Shown piece after piece: positions 53,581 through 64,000 of a DNA stretch of 64,000 nucleotides. The translations under genes were made by a program, and so were the position numbers. The first letter of the stretch is position 1. Each line of letters begins with the position of its first letter. The notes under the pieces were generated by a model. The model saw only the letters and a list, made by a program, of their open reading frames with translations, was not told the origin of the DNA and did not search any database. The DNA is from Geotrypetes seraphini (lineage: Eukaryota > Chordata > Amphibia > Gymnophiona > Dermophiidae). The stretch is from assembly GCF_902459505.1 (NCBI RefSeq), contig NC_047084.1, positions 294,694,178-294,758,177 of the forward strand. The letters run 5' to 3'.

Positions 53581-55954
53581 AAGCTATTAAACTCTTTGAA
53601 TGGAGCAAGACTCAGGCAACTGGTATCTGAACCAACAAGGGATCAGGCAATACTGGACCTAGTACTTACCAATGGGGAAAGTATCACAGAGGTCTCGGTG
53701 GGTGAAACTTTGGCCTCCAGTGACCACAATATGATATGGTTCAATCTCAGGAAAGGTTTCACAAAATCTACCTCAATGACCAAGGTTCTCAAATTCAAAG
53801 ACACAAACTTCCAAGACATGGGAGACTTCGTTCACCAGGCGCTACAAAGTCAAACAGACACTGACAGCGTGGAAGAAATGTGGTCAACTCTGAAAGCCAC
53901 CATACAGGAAGCAACAACCCGCTATGTTAAATCAGTAAGCAAACGGAATAGGAACAACAAGCCACAGTGGTTCTCTACGGAGATCTCGGACATAATCAAA
54001 GAGAAGAAAAAAGCATTCATCTCTTACAAACAATCAGGGACACAGGACTCTAGAGTAAAATATCTGGCCAAGTCAAGGGCCGTCAAAGCAGCAGTTAGGG
54101 AGGCCAAATTCCGCATGGAGGAGTCCCTAGCAAAGAACATCCAGAAAGGAGATAAATCTTTCTTTAGGTATATCAGTGACAGAAATAAGAACTCGGGAGG
54201 GATAGTAAGTCTCAGAAAACCAGACGGAGACTATGTAGAAACGGACTCGGAAAAAGCCCAACTGTTAAATGAATACTTCTGCTCAGTCTTCACCCGCGAG
54301 GCGCCGGGAATCGGCCCTCAGCCACAAACAAGGGTTAAATCAGTTGACCCGTTTAGTAATTTCAAGTTTACACCCAGCAGCGTCTATTGCGAGCTGTCAA
54401 AAATCAAGGTCAACAAGGCAATGGGGCCTGACAACCTACACCCTAGGGTGCTCAGGGAGTTGGGTGATGTCCTAGCGGAACCGCTGTCCGCGCTCTTCAA
54501 TCTCTCCCTTAGTACAGGTAACGTCCCGATGGACTGGAAGACAGCTAACGTCATCCCACTCCACAAGAAAGGCTCCAAGATGGAGATGGCAAATTACAGA
54601 CCAGTGAGTCTCACATCGATAGTGAGCAAACTAATGGAAACCCTAATCAAACACCAATTGGATAGAATCATGGACGAGGAGAAACTACGGGATCCCCGCC
54701 AACATGGATTTACTAAGGGGAGATCCTGCCAATCCAACCTGATCAGCTTCTTTGACTGGGTGACGAGGAAGCTGGATGCTGGTGAGTCCCTGGACATTGT
54801 CTACCTAGATTTCAGCAAGGCATTTGATAGCGTACCACACCGCAGGTTGCTAAGCAAGATGAGTTCTTTAGGTTTGGGCGACACATTGACAAATTGGGTT
54901 GGGAACTGGCTTGGAGGTAGGCTTCAGAGGGTGGTGGTGAATGGCACCCCCTCCGAAATGTCGGAGGTGATAAGTGGAGTGCCACAGGGCTCCGTCCTGG
55001 GCCCGATCTTGTTCAACATCTACATAAGAGACTTGACAGAAGGGCTCCGAGGAAGAATAACATTATTCGCCGATGATGCCAAGCTAAGCAATGTAGTGAA
55101 CAAGAGCACAACAGACAACAATTCGATGGTAGATGATATGATGCATGATCTACTTCTAATGGAGCGCTGGTCTAGGTCCTGGCAACTCAGTTTCAATGCC
55201 AAAAAATGCAAAGTCATGCACCTGGGAAGCCGAAATCCATGCAAGATTTACACCCTAAATGGCGAGATCTTGACAAAAACTGAAGCAGAAAGAGGGGTGA
55301 TTGTCAGGGATGACATGAAGTCTGCAAACCAAGTTGAGCAAGCTTCATCCAAAGCAAGGCAAATCATAGGTTGCATATGCAGGAGTTTCGTCAGCCGTAA
55401 ACCTGAAGTCATTATGCCACTAAATAGATCCATGGTGAGACCGCACCTGGAGTACTGTGTGCAATTTTGGAAGCCACATTACCGCAAGGATGTACTGAGA
55501 CTGGAATCGGTCCAGAGAATGGCCACCAGGATGGTCTCGGGACTCAAGGAGCTCCCATACAAGGAGCGGTTAGGGAAGTTGCAGCTCTACACACTCGAGG
55601 AACGTAGAGAGAGGGGAGATATGATCGAGACTTTCAAGTACCTCACGGGTCGCATCGAAGTGGAAGAGGATATATTCTTTTTCAAGGGTCCCGCGGCAAC
55701 AAGGGGACATCAGTGGAAAATCAGGGGCGGGAAACTGCACAGTGACACTAGGAAGTTCTTCTTCACCGAAAGGGTGGTTGATCGCTGGAATAGTCTTCCA
55801 CTTCAGGTTATTGAGGCCAGAAGCATGCCAGATTTTAAGGTCAAATGGGACAAACATGTGGGATCTATCTGCAAAGATAGATAGGGAGGGTCATTGGAGT
55901 GGGTAGACTTGATGGGCCGTGGCCCTTATCTGCCGTCTATTTCTATGTTTCTAT
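53575..55954 (+). mobile_element. CR1-type LINE, best preserved copy
   Basis: Truncated within the endonuclease, then continuous to the 3' end TTATCTGCCGTC and TTTCTATGTTTCTAT (55954). It lies between two parts of an older minus-strand LINE (52383-52886 and 55955 on). Confidence 0.9.
53596..55884 (+). CDS. LINE ORF2 fragment: endonuclease tail, RT and C-terminal domain
   Basis: A single frame of about 762 codons, open also upstream, so the position given (a TTG) is not a true start. Endonuclease end: SEPTRDQAILDLVLTNGES and LASSDHNMIWF (residues about 10-50). RT: MGPDNLHPRVLREL (near 276), YLDFSKAFDSVPH (motif A, near 403), SGVPQGSVLGPILFN (motif B, near 459), FADDAKLSN (catalytic pair, near 491). 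C-terminal part: SFNAKKCKVMHLG, MVRPHLEYCVQFWKPHYRKD, YTLEERRERGDMIETF, FTERVVDRWNSLPLQVIE. No stop in 2.3 kb suggests a young insertion, but without the front of the endonuclease it cannot be autonomous. Known role: nicks target DNA and copies its own RNA there. Confidence 0.9.
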   Translation: MNGARLRQLVSEPTRDQAILDLVLTNGESITEVSVGETLASSDHNMIWFNLRKGFTKSTSMTKVLKFKDTNFQDMGDFVHQALQSQTDTDSVEEMWSTLKATIQEATTRYVKSVSKRNRNNKPQWFSTEISDIIKEKKKAFISYKQSGTQDSRVKYLAKSRAVKAAVREAKFRMEESLAKNIQKGDKSFFRYISDRNKNSGGIVSLRKPDGDYVETDSEKAQLLNEYFCSVFTREAPGIGPQPQTRVKSVDPFSNFKFTPSSVYCELSKIKVNKAMGPDNLHPRVLRELGDVLAEPLSALFNLSLSTGNVPMDWKTANVIPLHKKGSKMEMANYRPVSLTSIVSKLMETLIKHQLDRIMDEEKLRDPRQHGFTKGRSCQSNLISFFDWVTRKLDAGESLDIVYLDFSKAFDSVPHRRLLSKMSSLGLGDTLTNWVGNWLGGRLQRVVVNGTPSEMSEVISGVPQGSVLGPILFNIYIRDLTEGLRGRITLFADDAKLSNVVNKSTTDNNSMVDDMMHDLLLMERWSRSWQLSFNAKKCKVMHLGSRNPCKIYTLNGEILTKTEAERGVIVRDDMKSANQVEQASSKARQIIGCICRSFVSRKPEVIMPLNRSMVRPHLEYCVQFWKPHYRKDVLRLESVQRMATRMVSGLKELPYKERLGKLQLYTLEERRERGDMIETFKYLTGRIEVEEDIFFFKGPAATRGHQWKIRGGKLHSDTRKFFFTERVVDRWNSLPLQVIEARSMPDFKVKWDKHVGSICKDR

Positions 55955-58757
55955 CCTGTTTGCTTTCTTCGCCGCCGCCGCACATTGTACCGATGGCTTT
56001 AGGGTACTGTCAATCACTACCCCCAGATCCCTTTCCTGTTCGCATTTTGCTAATGTCACCCCCAACATCTTATACTCGTGTTCTTTGTTTTTCTTTCCCA
56101 GATGCATCACCTTGCATTTGTTTATGTTAAAGTTCATCTGCCAATTTGTTGCCCACTTTTCCAGCTGGTTCAGATCTTTCTGGAGGTCCTCGCAGTCCCT
56201 TTGAGAGCCAACCGCTCGACATAGTTTTGTATCATCTGCAAACTTTATTATATTGCATGTTGTTTCCTCTTCTAGGTCGTTTATAAAAATGTTGAACAAG
56301 ATAGGCCCAAGAACCATATATGATTGGTTGTACACAAACAAGCTTTCCCTCAATCTAGACAAATCCCGAAGTTTGTTACTCCCTATCAAATCCACAGAAT
56401 TTTTATTGGACAATATCTCTATTAAATCTACACCAATCCAAATGGACACTAAGATAAAACTTTTAGGTGTAATCATTGACAGAGATCTTACCTTTCATGA
56501 TCACATAAGTTCAGTGGTTAAAACTTGTTTCTATAAATTACGCATCATCCGATCTCTAACTTCTATCCTTGAAACTAACTCAATCACTATCCTGATACAT
56601 TCATTAGTAATTTCTCATCTCGATTACTGTAACTCTCTTCTAAATGGCCTCCCTCAAAAAGAAATTTGTCGTTTACAACTAATACAAAATACTGCAATAA
56701 AACTTATCCATAAAGTAGGCAGATACGACCATATCACCCCTCTCTTAAAAGAAGCACACTGGCTCCCTATTACTCACCGCATCACCTTTAAAATTATCTT
56801 ACTATCCTTTAAAATAAAACTTTCTCATCTGCCCTCATTCCTTGACAAACTTCTCATTCCCTACTGCTCCTCACGCACTCTGAGATCAACTGATCAAAAA
56901 CTTCTTTTTATCCCCTCTATCAAAGACTTCTACAATACACGTAAAGTAAATTTCGCAGTAACTGCCCCTACCCTCTGGAATTCCCTGCCACAGCAACTCC
57001 GCGACGAATCACGACTCGATAAATTTAAGACAGATTTAAAAACTTTTTTATTTCGTGATGTTTTTTTTAAATTCTATTTATCAATAATAACCGCTTTCTT
57101 TAAAGCGTCCCTCTCCATTATGTTTTATCCTAACCCCACTATCTCCATTTTTCTTCTCAAATATGTAACTTCACCCTCCCTTCCCTTCTATCCTCACTAT
57201 CTAGTTCGTCTTGTAATGTTATTTGTATATACACAATACCTCTTTTTTTAAGTTTCTTTTAGTTTCTCTTTCTTTTAAATATATTGTTAACCGGCCAGAT
57301 ATTAACTTGATGGTTGGTATATCAAAATTAATAAAACTTGAAACTTGAACCGAGCCCTGGGGCACACCGCTGGTCACTTTCTCCCAGTCCGAGAATTTCC
57401 CATTTATGCTTACCCTCTGCCTTCTGTTTTCTAGCCATTTGCCTATCCATCTGTGCACTTCACCGCCTATTCCATGGCTTATTAGTTTCTTCATAAGCCT
57501 TGCATGTGGGACCTTGTCAAACGCTTTCTGGAAGTCCAAGTAAATTATATCCACTGGATCTCCACTGTCTATTTGTTTGTTCACTACCTCAAAGAATTGT
57601 AGTAAATTTGTCAAACATGACTTCCCTTTTCTGAAGCCGTGTTGACTAGCCCTTATTAGATTGTGATCCTCCAAGTGTTGTACAATATTATCTTTTATTA
57701 GTGTTTCAATTATCTTCCCTGGAACCGATGTGAGGCTCACAGGTCAGTAGTTTCCTGGATCTCCTCTTGATCCTTTTTTGAAAATTGGGATGGCATTTGC
57801 TATCCTCCAGTCTTCTGGTATTTGCCCAGTTCTAATAGACATGTTAGCTATGGATTGTAATAATTCGCCAATTTCCTCCTTAAGTACCTTTAATACTCTT
57901 GGGTGAATTCCATCCGATCCAGGGGATTTGTTGCTTTTCAGTTTGTCAATCTGAAAGTATATCATATCCAACGTCACATTTACTGTTGTGAGGCTTTCCT
58001 CTATGCCCCCGGTGAATATCTTCCCTGTGGTTGGCACTGTTGACATGTCCTCATTTGTGAAGACTGAGGCAAAGAATGAATTTAACCTATCGGCAACCTG
58101 TTTGTCCTCTTTAATTGACCCTTTCCTTTCCTTCCCTGGTCGTCGAGAGGGCCCACTGCCTCTCTTGCTGGTTTCTTCCCTTTTATATATCTAAAAAAAG
58201 GCTTGAAGTTTTTGGCTTCTTGCGCTATCTTTTCCTCATAGACTTTTTTGGCGTCTCTAACCACTTTATGACACTTTTTTTGGTCGATTTTGTGACAGTT
58301 CCAGGCTTCCGTCGTTTTTTCTCGTTTCCATTTTTTTAAACGAGTACCTCTTCTCCCTCACTGCATCTTTCACCTCTTTGGATAACCAAGCTGGTTCTCC
58401 TTTGTTCTTTTTTCGCCTTCCTTTGTATATCTTTGGTATGTGAAGATTCTGTGCTTCTGTGATGGTGTTTTTCAGTAGAGACCATGCTTGATCAACTGTT
58501 TGGATGTCCGCTTTGCCCTTTTTGAGATGCTTTCTAACCATAGTTCTCATGCTGTCGTAATTTCCTCTTTTGAAGTTAAAGGTCGTGGTTCCAGTCTTAA
58601 TTGGTTTCTCCTTTCCGATGCCAATGGTAAAATTGATCATATTGTGATCACTTGTCCCTAGCGGGGCCGTAACTTCTACATCTGCTGCCCTTCCAGCAAT
58701 GCCCTTTATGACCCATGCTGCTACAAGATGCAGAATGTTTATTTTGCTCGATTCAGT
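55955..58757 (-). mobile_element. CR1-type LINE, minus strand, split by an L2
   Basis: Minus-strand frames in order: LGTSDHNMINFTIG (endonuclease end, near 58645), SPGSDGIHPRVLKVLKEEIG (near 57920), SLTSVPGKIIETLIKDN (57735), YLDFQKAFDKVPH (near 57540), SGVPQGS (near 57375). After the L2: NIFINDLEEETTCNIIKFAD (near 56290), FADDTKL and RDLGVVIDSTLKP to 55955. Frames are interrupted by a handful of stops or shifts. The C-terminal tail is displaced to 52383-52886. Confidence 0.85.
56316..57346 (+). mobile_element. L2-clade LINE 3' part inserted in the CR1
   Basis: A long frame includes LSLNLDKSRSLLLPI, LGVIIDRDLTFHDHI, SHLDYCNSLLNGLPQ, YDHITPLLKEAHWLPITHRI, APTLWNSLPQQLRD and FKTDLKTFLFRD, all L2-type C-terminal motifs. 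The tail ends in AAACTTG repeats. GAACC flanks it (56311-56315, 57347-57351), a short target duplication; the interrupted LINE reads on as IGPRTEPWGTP. Confidence 0.9.
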
Positions 58758-58759
58758 AA

Positions 58760-60580
58760 GCTCATCTTCCTGCACAGAGCCCAAAGCCCCCTAGGCAAAT
58801 GGCCAAAAGCCTCTGGCGAATCCAAGACAAAGTGGGCCGGGGTACTGCGCAAGGCTCTCTCAATTAACCCTGACATGTAAGAGATTATACGCCTCCAGAA
58901 GTGCTGGATAATGGGGCAGGACCAAAGACATGTCCCCCCCCATCCCATATTTATGACACAGTGGCATGGGGAGACCCCCACTGTAATACAACTGTGTACA
59001 AATGTAATAGGCGCGTAATGTCACCCTATAATAAGTTTCCCTCAACCAATCACACGGGGGTCACCCCAGGCATTGCCCTCAAGGTATGGGCTACATCCCA
59101 ATGTCCCAAATTAATCTGCAATTCCCCCTCCCATTTACTCCGGATGCTCAGGTAGTCCCTTGGCTGGTTGTAACTCTTGCAAACTAGCATGAATACTAGA
59201 CACCGAGAGGGACACCCCTCCTCCTGAACAAACAACTCCCGCAGCCTGGCCCCCAAGTGCAAGCGCAATTGTGCTCTGTCGAGAGATCCCACATAGTGCT
59301 CCACTTGATGACACACGAACCGCGCTCCCCAGGTCTCCCCCACCTTAGCTAGCAAATCTGCATGGGTCAACAGCTCCCCATCATCCCCCAAAACATGTTC
59401 TAAACATGAAACTCCTTTTGCTCCCCAGGACAGGTACTCTCCGGATTCCCGTCCCGGAGGAAAGGCCGGGTTACCCCGCAAGGGCAAGAGATCTGTAACC
59501 GTTGGATCCCCACCCAGGGCCTGCACAAGCCAACGCCAGGCCGCTTGCAATGTGCTAATACACTGGATCGGATAGAAGGGGGCCGTGCCCTCTGAGGACT
59601 ATGTAATAACGCAAACACATCATAAGGAGCAAAAAACTCATGTTCCATCGGAAAAAGGGTGTAACTGCTAGACATATTCACCCAGCCCCCAAATGGTGAA
59701 GCAAACACGCATAATTATAAACCCGAACATCCGGTAAACCTAACCCCCCATGCCAATTCCCCAGTAGCTGAGACACCTGCAATTTCGGTTTCTTGGCCAC
59801 CCAACAGAAATGAGTAATCCCTTTATAAAGAATGCGTAAATCTTTCTTCAGCAAGCATAACGACAGAGTCTGCAATACATACAGCCATTTGGGAAAGATG
59901 AACATCTTAACCAAGAAAATGCGCCCCAACAGAGAAAGGGGCAATGCCCTCCAGGTATCCAGCCAGAGCTCTGTCTGTTGCTGAAGCTTATCCACATTAA
60001 GACGATACAAACGGTGAACCTGCATGGTCATCAAAGTCCCCAAGTACACAAACTGCCCCGGCGCCCATGTCAACGGAAACCCTTCCCCCATTGGGCCTGA
60101 ACCGCCGCAGAGGATGCTAATGCCTCCGATTTATCCAAATTTAAGCAGAACCCGGCATAGTCACCATATTCTTTAATCAAGTCCAATAAGGCCATCAAGG
60201 AGGGCAAAGGATCTGTAAGGTGTACTAAAATATCATCCGCAAAGGCCGATAACTTGAAAGAGGTAGCTCCGATGTCAATCCCCCGTATAGATGGCATCGC
60301 ATATATATCCCGAATTAGGGAGTCCAATGTTAGCACAAACAACAACGGTGATAAGGGGCAACCCTGTCTTGTCCCCCTAGAAATTGGGAACCAGTCCGTT
60401 TTAAAATCTTTCAACACTATTCTAGCCTGTGGAAGAGCATATAATGCTCGCACCGCTGATACAAAAAAACTATCAAAACCATAGACCACTAAAGTATCAT
60501 AAAGAAAATCCCAACGCACCCTATCAAACGCTTTTTCGGCATCAAAGCTAACCAGCACAGATGGGAGATTGCACACTGGG
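58760..60580 (-). mobile_element. L1/Tx1-clade LINE fragment, minus strand
   Basis: Minus-strand frames: SFDAEKAFDRVRWDFLYDTL (RT motif A, near 60545), SRGTRQGCPLSPLLFVLTLD (motif B, near 60370), LSAFADDILVHL (near 60235), LNLDKSEALAS, LPLSLLGRIFLVKMFIFPKW (near 59930), then a C-terminal region to 58760. 5'-truncated, several breaks. RQGCPLSPLLF and AFADDI are typical of L1/Tx1. Confidence 0.85.
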
Positions 60581-60699
60581 GGTGGAAAAAGTGCATGTTA
60601 TGAAGCGAAAAATAAAGTAAATAAATAATAAATTCGAGTGATAAACAAAATTCCATTACACTCTTTCATGTTCCTTATTGCACAGTTCTCCCTTAGAAG

Positions 60700-60850
60700 A
60701 CAACAGCACTGTAGGTTGTCACTGTACCTATTATACACCCACCCGTCATCCCTTCCTGTTCCACTGCCATAGAAATAGACAGAAAGCCAGAGGAAAAAAA
60801 AATAAAGGCAGATAAATATATAGCCTATCCAGTCTGCCAACCATTGCTGT
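60700..60850 (-). repeat. CR1-like 3' untranslated fragment, minus strand
   Basis: AGGCAGATAAATATATAGCC and CCAGTCTGCCAACCATTGCT resemble complements of LINE 3' ends at 46190. Confidence 0.4.
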
Positions 60851-60949
60851 TATCCTACCCCCCCTCCTTTAGATATCCTATGTAGTTGTCGCACTCTTTC
60901 ATATCAAGCAGCTCATTATGATAAAGATATCCGTCCACTGCTATTTAGA

Positions 60950-61450
60950 TCCAGTTCACATGAACATTTTAGAAAACTATTGAAAATCTTTTTGTTTTCA
61001 AAATTTCTGACTAATTAGATCTTTTACATTCTTCATAACATAATACAGTATGTATTTTTCTAACATAATCTTTTGTTAACCGCATTGAACTTATGGCCTT
61101 GCCAGTGGTCTCAAACTCGCAGCCTGGTACTATTTTGAGGCCCTCGGTATGTTTATCATAATCACAAAAGTAAAATAAAACCGTTTCTTAATCATATGTC
61201 TCTTCAGCTTATAAATTACAATATTATTATTAAGACTTAGCCAAAAGGAAAGATTTATAAACTATAAAGACTTTAACTCATGTCATGAAAAACTGTCATT
61301 TCTTTAATAAGACATTAACTATTTTTTTTTCTGAGGCCCTCCAAGTACCTACAAATCAAAAATGTGGCCCTGCAAAGGGGTTTGAGTTTGAGACCACTGG
61401 GCTATGCGGTGTAGAAATTTGTTATGTTACTGAATTCAGATACAGTCTTC
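60950..61450 (+). repeat. L2-like LINE tail, interrupted by a hAT MITE
   Basis: TTTTAGAAAACTATTGAAAATC encodes FRKLLKIFLFSKF, an L2-type C terminus, and the tail GTTAACCGCATTGAACTTAT follows. After the MITE it resumes GCGGTGTAGAAATTTGTTAT. Confidence 0.55.
61103..61399. mobile_element. hAT MITE (Charlie-like ends)
   Basis: Ends CAGTGGTCTCAAACTCGC and GTTTGAGACCACTG. The flanks GGCCTTGC (61095) and GGCTATGC (61400) are a diverged 8-bp duplication. Confidence 0.8.
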
Positions 61451-61882
61451 GTCTGCAGTGCACGTGCACCACCTCCCCCGGGAGGCCGTTCCCTGAAGTC
61501 ACTGCTCTTTCCATGAAGTAGTTACGTCCTCGGGTTTCTTCTGAGTCAGTCTTCTTTCACGTTCGTGCCAATTCAGTCAGTAAAGAGAGGGAGCGCCACC
61601 CCTGTCGTTAGAAGTTTGTAGAGGACAGAGCGCTGCCCACCACCCCTGCAGATTGCAGGAGATCCCGTAACGTCCCTCCAGTGGCCCTGTGAGGCGCACG
61701 AGACTTCCCCATGCACGCCCCTCCCCTGTAAATGCTGGTGGAACGGCTGAGCGCGGTGCCCTCGCGGCCGACGTGTAGGCGGAAAGTGGCCGCAAATTCT
61801 TCTCGCACGCTCATTGTTCGCGCGCGAGGGGCGGAGCTTTTCCACAGAGGTCAACGTTCGGAGGTTAGAGGGTTCATTCAAT
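61440..61882 (+). promoter_or_regulatory. SMYD5: GC-rich SMYD5 promoter region
   Basis: CpG-rich DNA directly upstream of the start codon, with no TATA box, fits a housekeeping-type CpG promoter. GCGCGCGAGG near 61830 and CACGTGC near 61460 may be factor sites. The transcription start is not defined. Confidence 0.5.
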
Positions 61883-61969
61883 ATGGCGTCCTCCAAGTGC
61901 GACGTGTTCTCTCTGTGTGCGGCGCCGGCCCGTTGTATTGTGGAGGTTCGTGTCATCAATAGCCAGAAG
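61883..61969 (+). CDS. SMYD5: SMYD5 exon 1 (SET/MYND protein N terminus)
   Basis: Twenty-nine codons from ATG (AATATGG context) to the donor AAG/GTAAAG (61970). The peptide MASSKCDVFSLCAAPARC plus IVEVRVINSQK parallels the human SMYD5 start as I recall it (MAASMCDVFSFCVG...VEVRFVSSAK), with the exon boundary at the same place before GKGLF. SMYD5 is a SET-domain lysine methyltransferase. Its SET and MYND parts would be encoded beyond the window's right edge. The phase-0 donor and the position downstream of NOTO support the call. A single short exon is thin evidence by itself; synteny raises confidence. Confidence 0.82.
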
Positions 61970-61974
61970 GTAAA

Positions 61975-63780
61975 GTGTCCCGTCTCCTCTTTCCTTTCAT
62001 GGTAGTGCGACTTCTATCCCTGTGAATAGAGCTGGGATCTCAGAGGAGGGGGGGGGGGGGGGGGAGGAGGTTTTCGCCACTGTACTGGGTGTGGTGTTTT
62101 CTGTCTAGCCCAATTACACGATTGTTCCTCTTCCTTTGCAACTTTCCGCTGATGTCTCTGCTGGTTGTATGTTAAATGAACTTTAGCTGTTCGCAGGCGG
62201 GTCGTCGTCCTTATCCTTTGCCGCTTGTCGACTAAAGTGAGCCACTTATCGAGGGGAATTTTCTCTAGTTACTCCTGAGTAGGTGTCGACGCTCTGCTTC
62301 TAGGCGCTTTTCTTTGGGCCCTGCTAGCGGCGGGGGCTTTGCTTTAAGGATCCCACAGGACATCATAACTTTATCGAAGTTTCATAAAACGATCAACAGA
62401 AAAGCACATTATTTGCTCCACATAGTCAAGTAATAGTAGTGATTGACAGTATTCCCTCCTCCTCCCATCTGCGGCCATTCTGAGCTGGGAAAGTTCTCCA
62501 TCGAATCGCAAGTTACCCAGCTCAAGTCTGGAGGTTTTGGGTCATTCCTGGATTTCTGACCATCCTATCCTAGAGGATTATGGAGTTTGCAGTGGTTTTA
62601 ATGGACAGGATCAGACACTTCAAATCCCACACTGCTTTGGGGGTATAAGTTCAAAACCAGGACTGCCAAAAAAGTGTCTAGCCTGGAATGGGTAACTTGG
62701 CGTCTATGTTATTGTTTATATGATTAAAAATTCACTACTAGGGTGACTGCTGATTGCAAAAAAAATGGGGCCATGCTCTGTAAATTTGGCAGAGCTCTGT
62801 TGGTGCTGGGTGGAATGTATGAGATAAAAACTAGAAAGATGCTTAGGTGGATAGGGAGAGCAACAAGAAGGAGGTGCCATTAAACTCCCATAATAGAGGC
62901 TTATGTGGAAGGATTGCTCCAAGTATCTGGCAGAGCCAAGTACTAATGTATTTCCTTAGATTACTCCTGAGCCTATACCAGTGCCCCTTTATTCTAGTCT
63001 AGCATTATCGTTAATCTAATTATTACTCTTGTATACCACATCTTCCCTATAAAATAGAGCTTGAAGTGGTTAACAGAAAAAAGGTGTACAATAATCTAGC
63101 AAATCATTAGACAAGAAAATATCTAAATTATCATAACATTTCTGAAATTAAAAAAGTCTTTAGACTTTTACAGAAAGATAGGTATGAAGTTTTGAATAGC
63201 CTTAGATAAAGCATTCCAAGATAAAACTGTTCTATAAGAAAAGAAAACTCCAGCAGTTTTGATTTTTTTCCCTCTTTTACTAATGCGTAGTGTGGATTTT
63301 AGCTCCGGCAGTGGTAGTAACTGCTCCGATGCTCATATAGCTGGCATCTCGGGGCACACAGTTTAAGATACACACTACCTTAAGCACTCCCTTTATGTAT
63401 GTGCTTATTAAGATTTAGAGGGTAGTACTGTTGAATCTTCCAGCTACACATGTGGTTACAGGATATGACACACAATATTCAGCTATGCAATATTAATTCT
63501 ATGGTGGGAATAAATACCTCTGTGAAAAGCCAGAATTAACTTCCAGTATATTGGCAGGTGCTGAGACGTTTCATACAGGTGTTGTTAAATAAGAAGTTTA
63601 CTACTTACGATGCTCGGAGTACACCAGTATCGCTGTGCTAAAAATCTAAAACTTAAGAAAGGTACTGCATGAATTTTAAAGAGAACAGTCTTACAGGTAG
63701 ATCATATATATTTTTTTTAATAATTGTGAAATTGTAGGCATACCCATGGTAAGGCAAGATTTCTTATAAGTTAGGGAGGC
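61975..63780 (+). other. SMYD5: SMYD5 intron 1 (start), mostly unannotated
   Basis: Begins GC-rich with a run of 18 or more G near 62050. Around 62990-63240 lies a diverged repeat like that at 44590-44880 (TTGTATACCACATC, GAAGTGGTTAACAG). The piece at 63266-63345 resembles half of the MITE at 49703. Otherwise nothing recognised. Confidence 0.55.
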
Positions 63781-63849
63781 CCCACAAAATAACTAGTTAC
63801 CAACCAAAAAGATCATTACGCTCTGAAAATTCTGCACTGCTGAAGCGAA

Positions 63850-64000
63850 TGTTAATCCAAAATACGTGGAAACCAATACAATGACCTTTTGTTGTGCAGT
63901 GATAAGATTGTGGAACTCCCTTGTTGGGCAAATACGGAAATATAGTAATAGTACATTTAGAAAACTACTTAAAACACAATTGTTTGTAAATGCGTTTCTT
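63850..64000 (+). mobile_element. L2-like LINE C-terminal fragment at window edge
   Basis: One frame includes RLWNSLVGQIRKYSNSTFRK and LLKTQLFVNAF, a LINE C-terminal motif (LWNSL, FRKLLKTQLF) like 60960. Cut by the window end. Confidence 0.7.

Noticed and set aside
1-64000. tRNA, rRNA, or bacterial-type defence genes
   Set aside because: No cloverleaf, rRNA core or prokaryotic gene cluster was recognised.

Overview
The window reads as a repeat-choked stretch of a vertebrate nuclear genome. It carries two host genes in the same orientation: NOTO (the notochord homeobox gene Not/floating head; three exons at 17534-17825, 21296-21492 and 28964-29122) and the first coding exon of SMYD5 (61883-61969). 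NOTO next to SMYD5 is the order I recall from human chromosome 2p13, so this looks like conserved synteny. The protein resembles frog Xnot more than mammalian NOTO. Together with the repeat mix (CR1, L2, L1/Tx1 and RTE-like LINEs, Penelope-like elements, and many hAT, Tigger and Harbinger-like MITEs) this suggests an amphibian, perhaps a caecilian. The species call is inference.

Layout. 1-4472: a young, apparently whole Penelope-like element (PLE-1) with 585-bp pseudo-LTRs, each holding a hammerhead-ribozyme motif. 4.7-17 kb: DNA-transposon remnants (mariner, hAT, Tigger-like, Harbinger-like, a Mutator-like triple hairpin) and LINE tails. 17.5-29.6 kb: NOTO, with introns of 3.5 and 7.5 kb full of MITEs, CR1 copies and a 3.3-kb hAT element that itself carries two CR1 insertions. 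30-34.7 kb: fold-back and hAT MITEs and pyrimidine-rich DNA. 34.7-41.7 kb: an old Penelope-like element (PLE-2) broken up by an ORF1-only L1, a hAT MITE that was later hit by a CR1, and a second hAT MITE. 42-61 kb: more LINE fragments, a Tigger remnant, a 242-bp-arm inverted repeat, a CR1-type LINE with one long open frame (53596-55884), an L2 inserted in another CR1, and an L1/Tx1 fragment. 61.4-64 kb: the GC-rich start of SMYD5 and part of its first intron, ending in an L2-like tail.

Functionally only NOTO and SMYD5 are host coding sequence. NOTO should encode a 215-residue nuclear repressor with an eh1 Groucho-binding motif and a Not-type homeodomain. Everything else is best read as transposon stratigraphy. 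The points most worth a second look are the hammerhead motifs at five places (four loci), the overlapping PLE frames, the hAT target duplications with a central TA, the ORF1-only L1, and several very well preserved long inverted repeats. Repeat families were assigned by eye from encoded motifs, terminal repeats and target duplications, without database searches.
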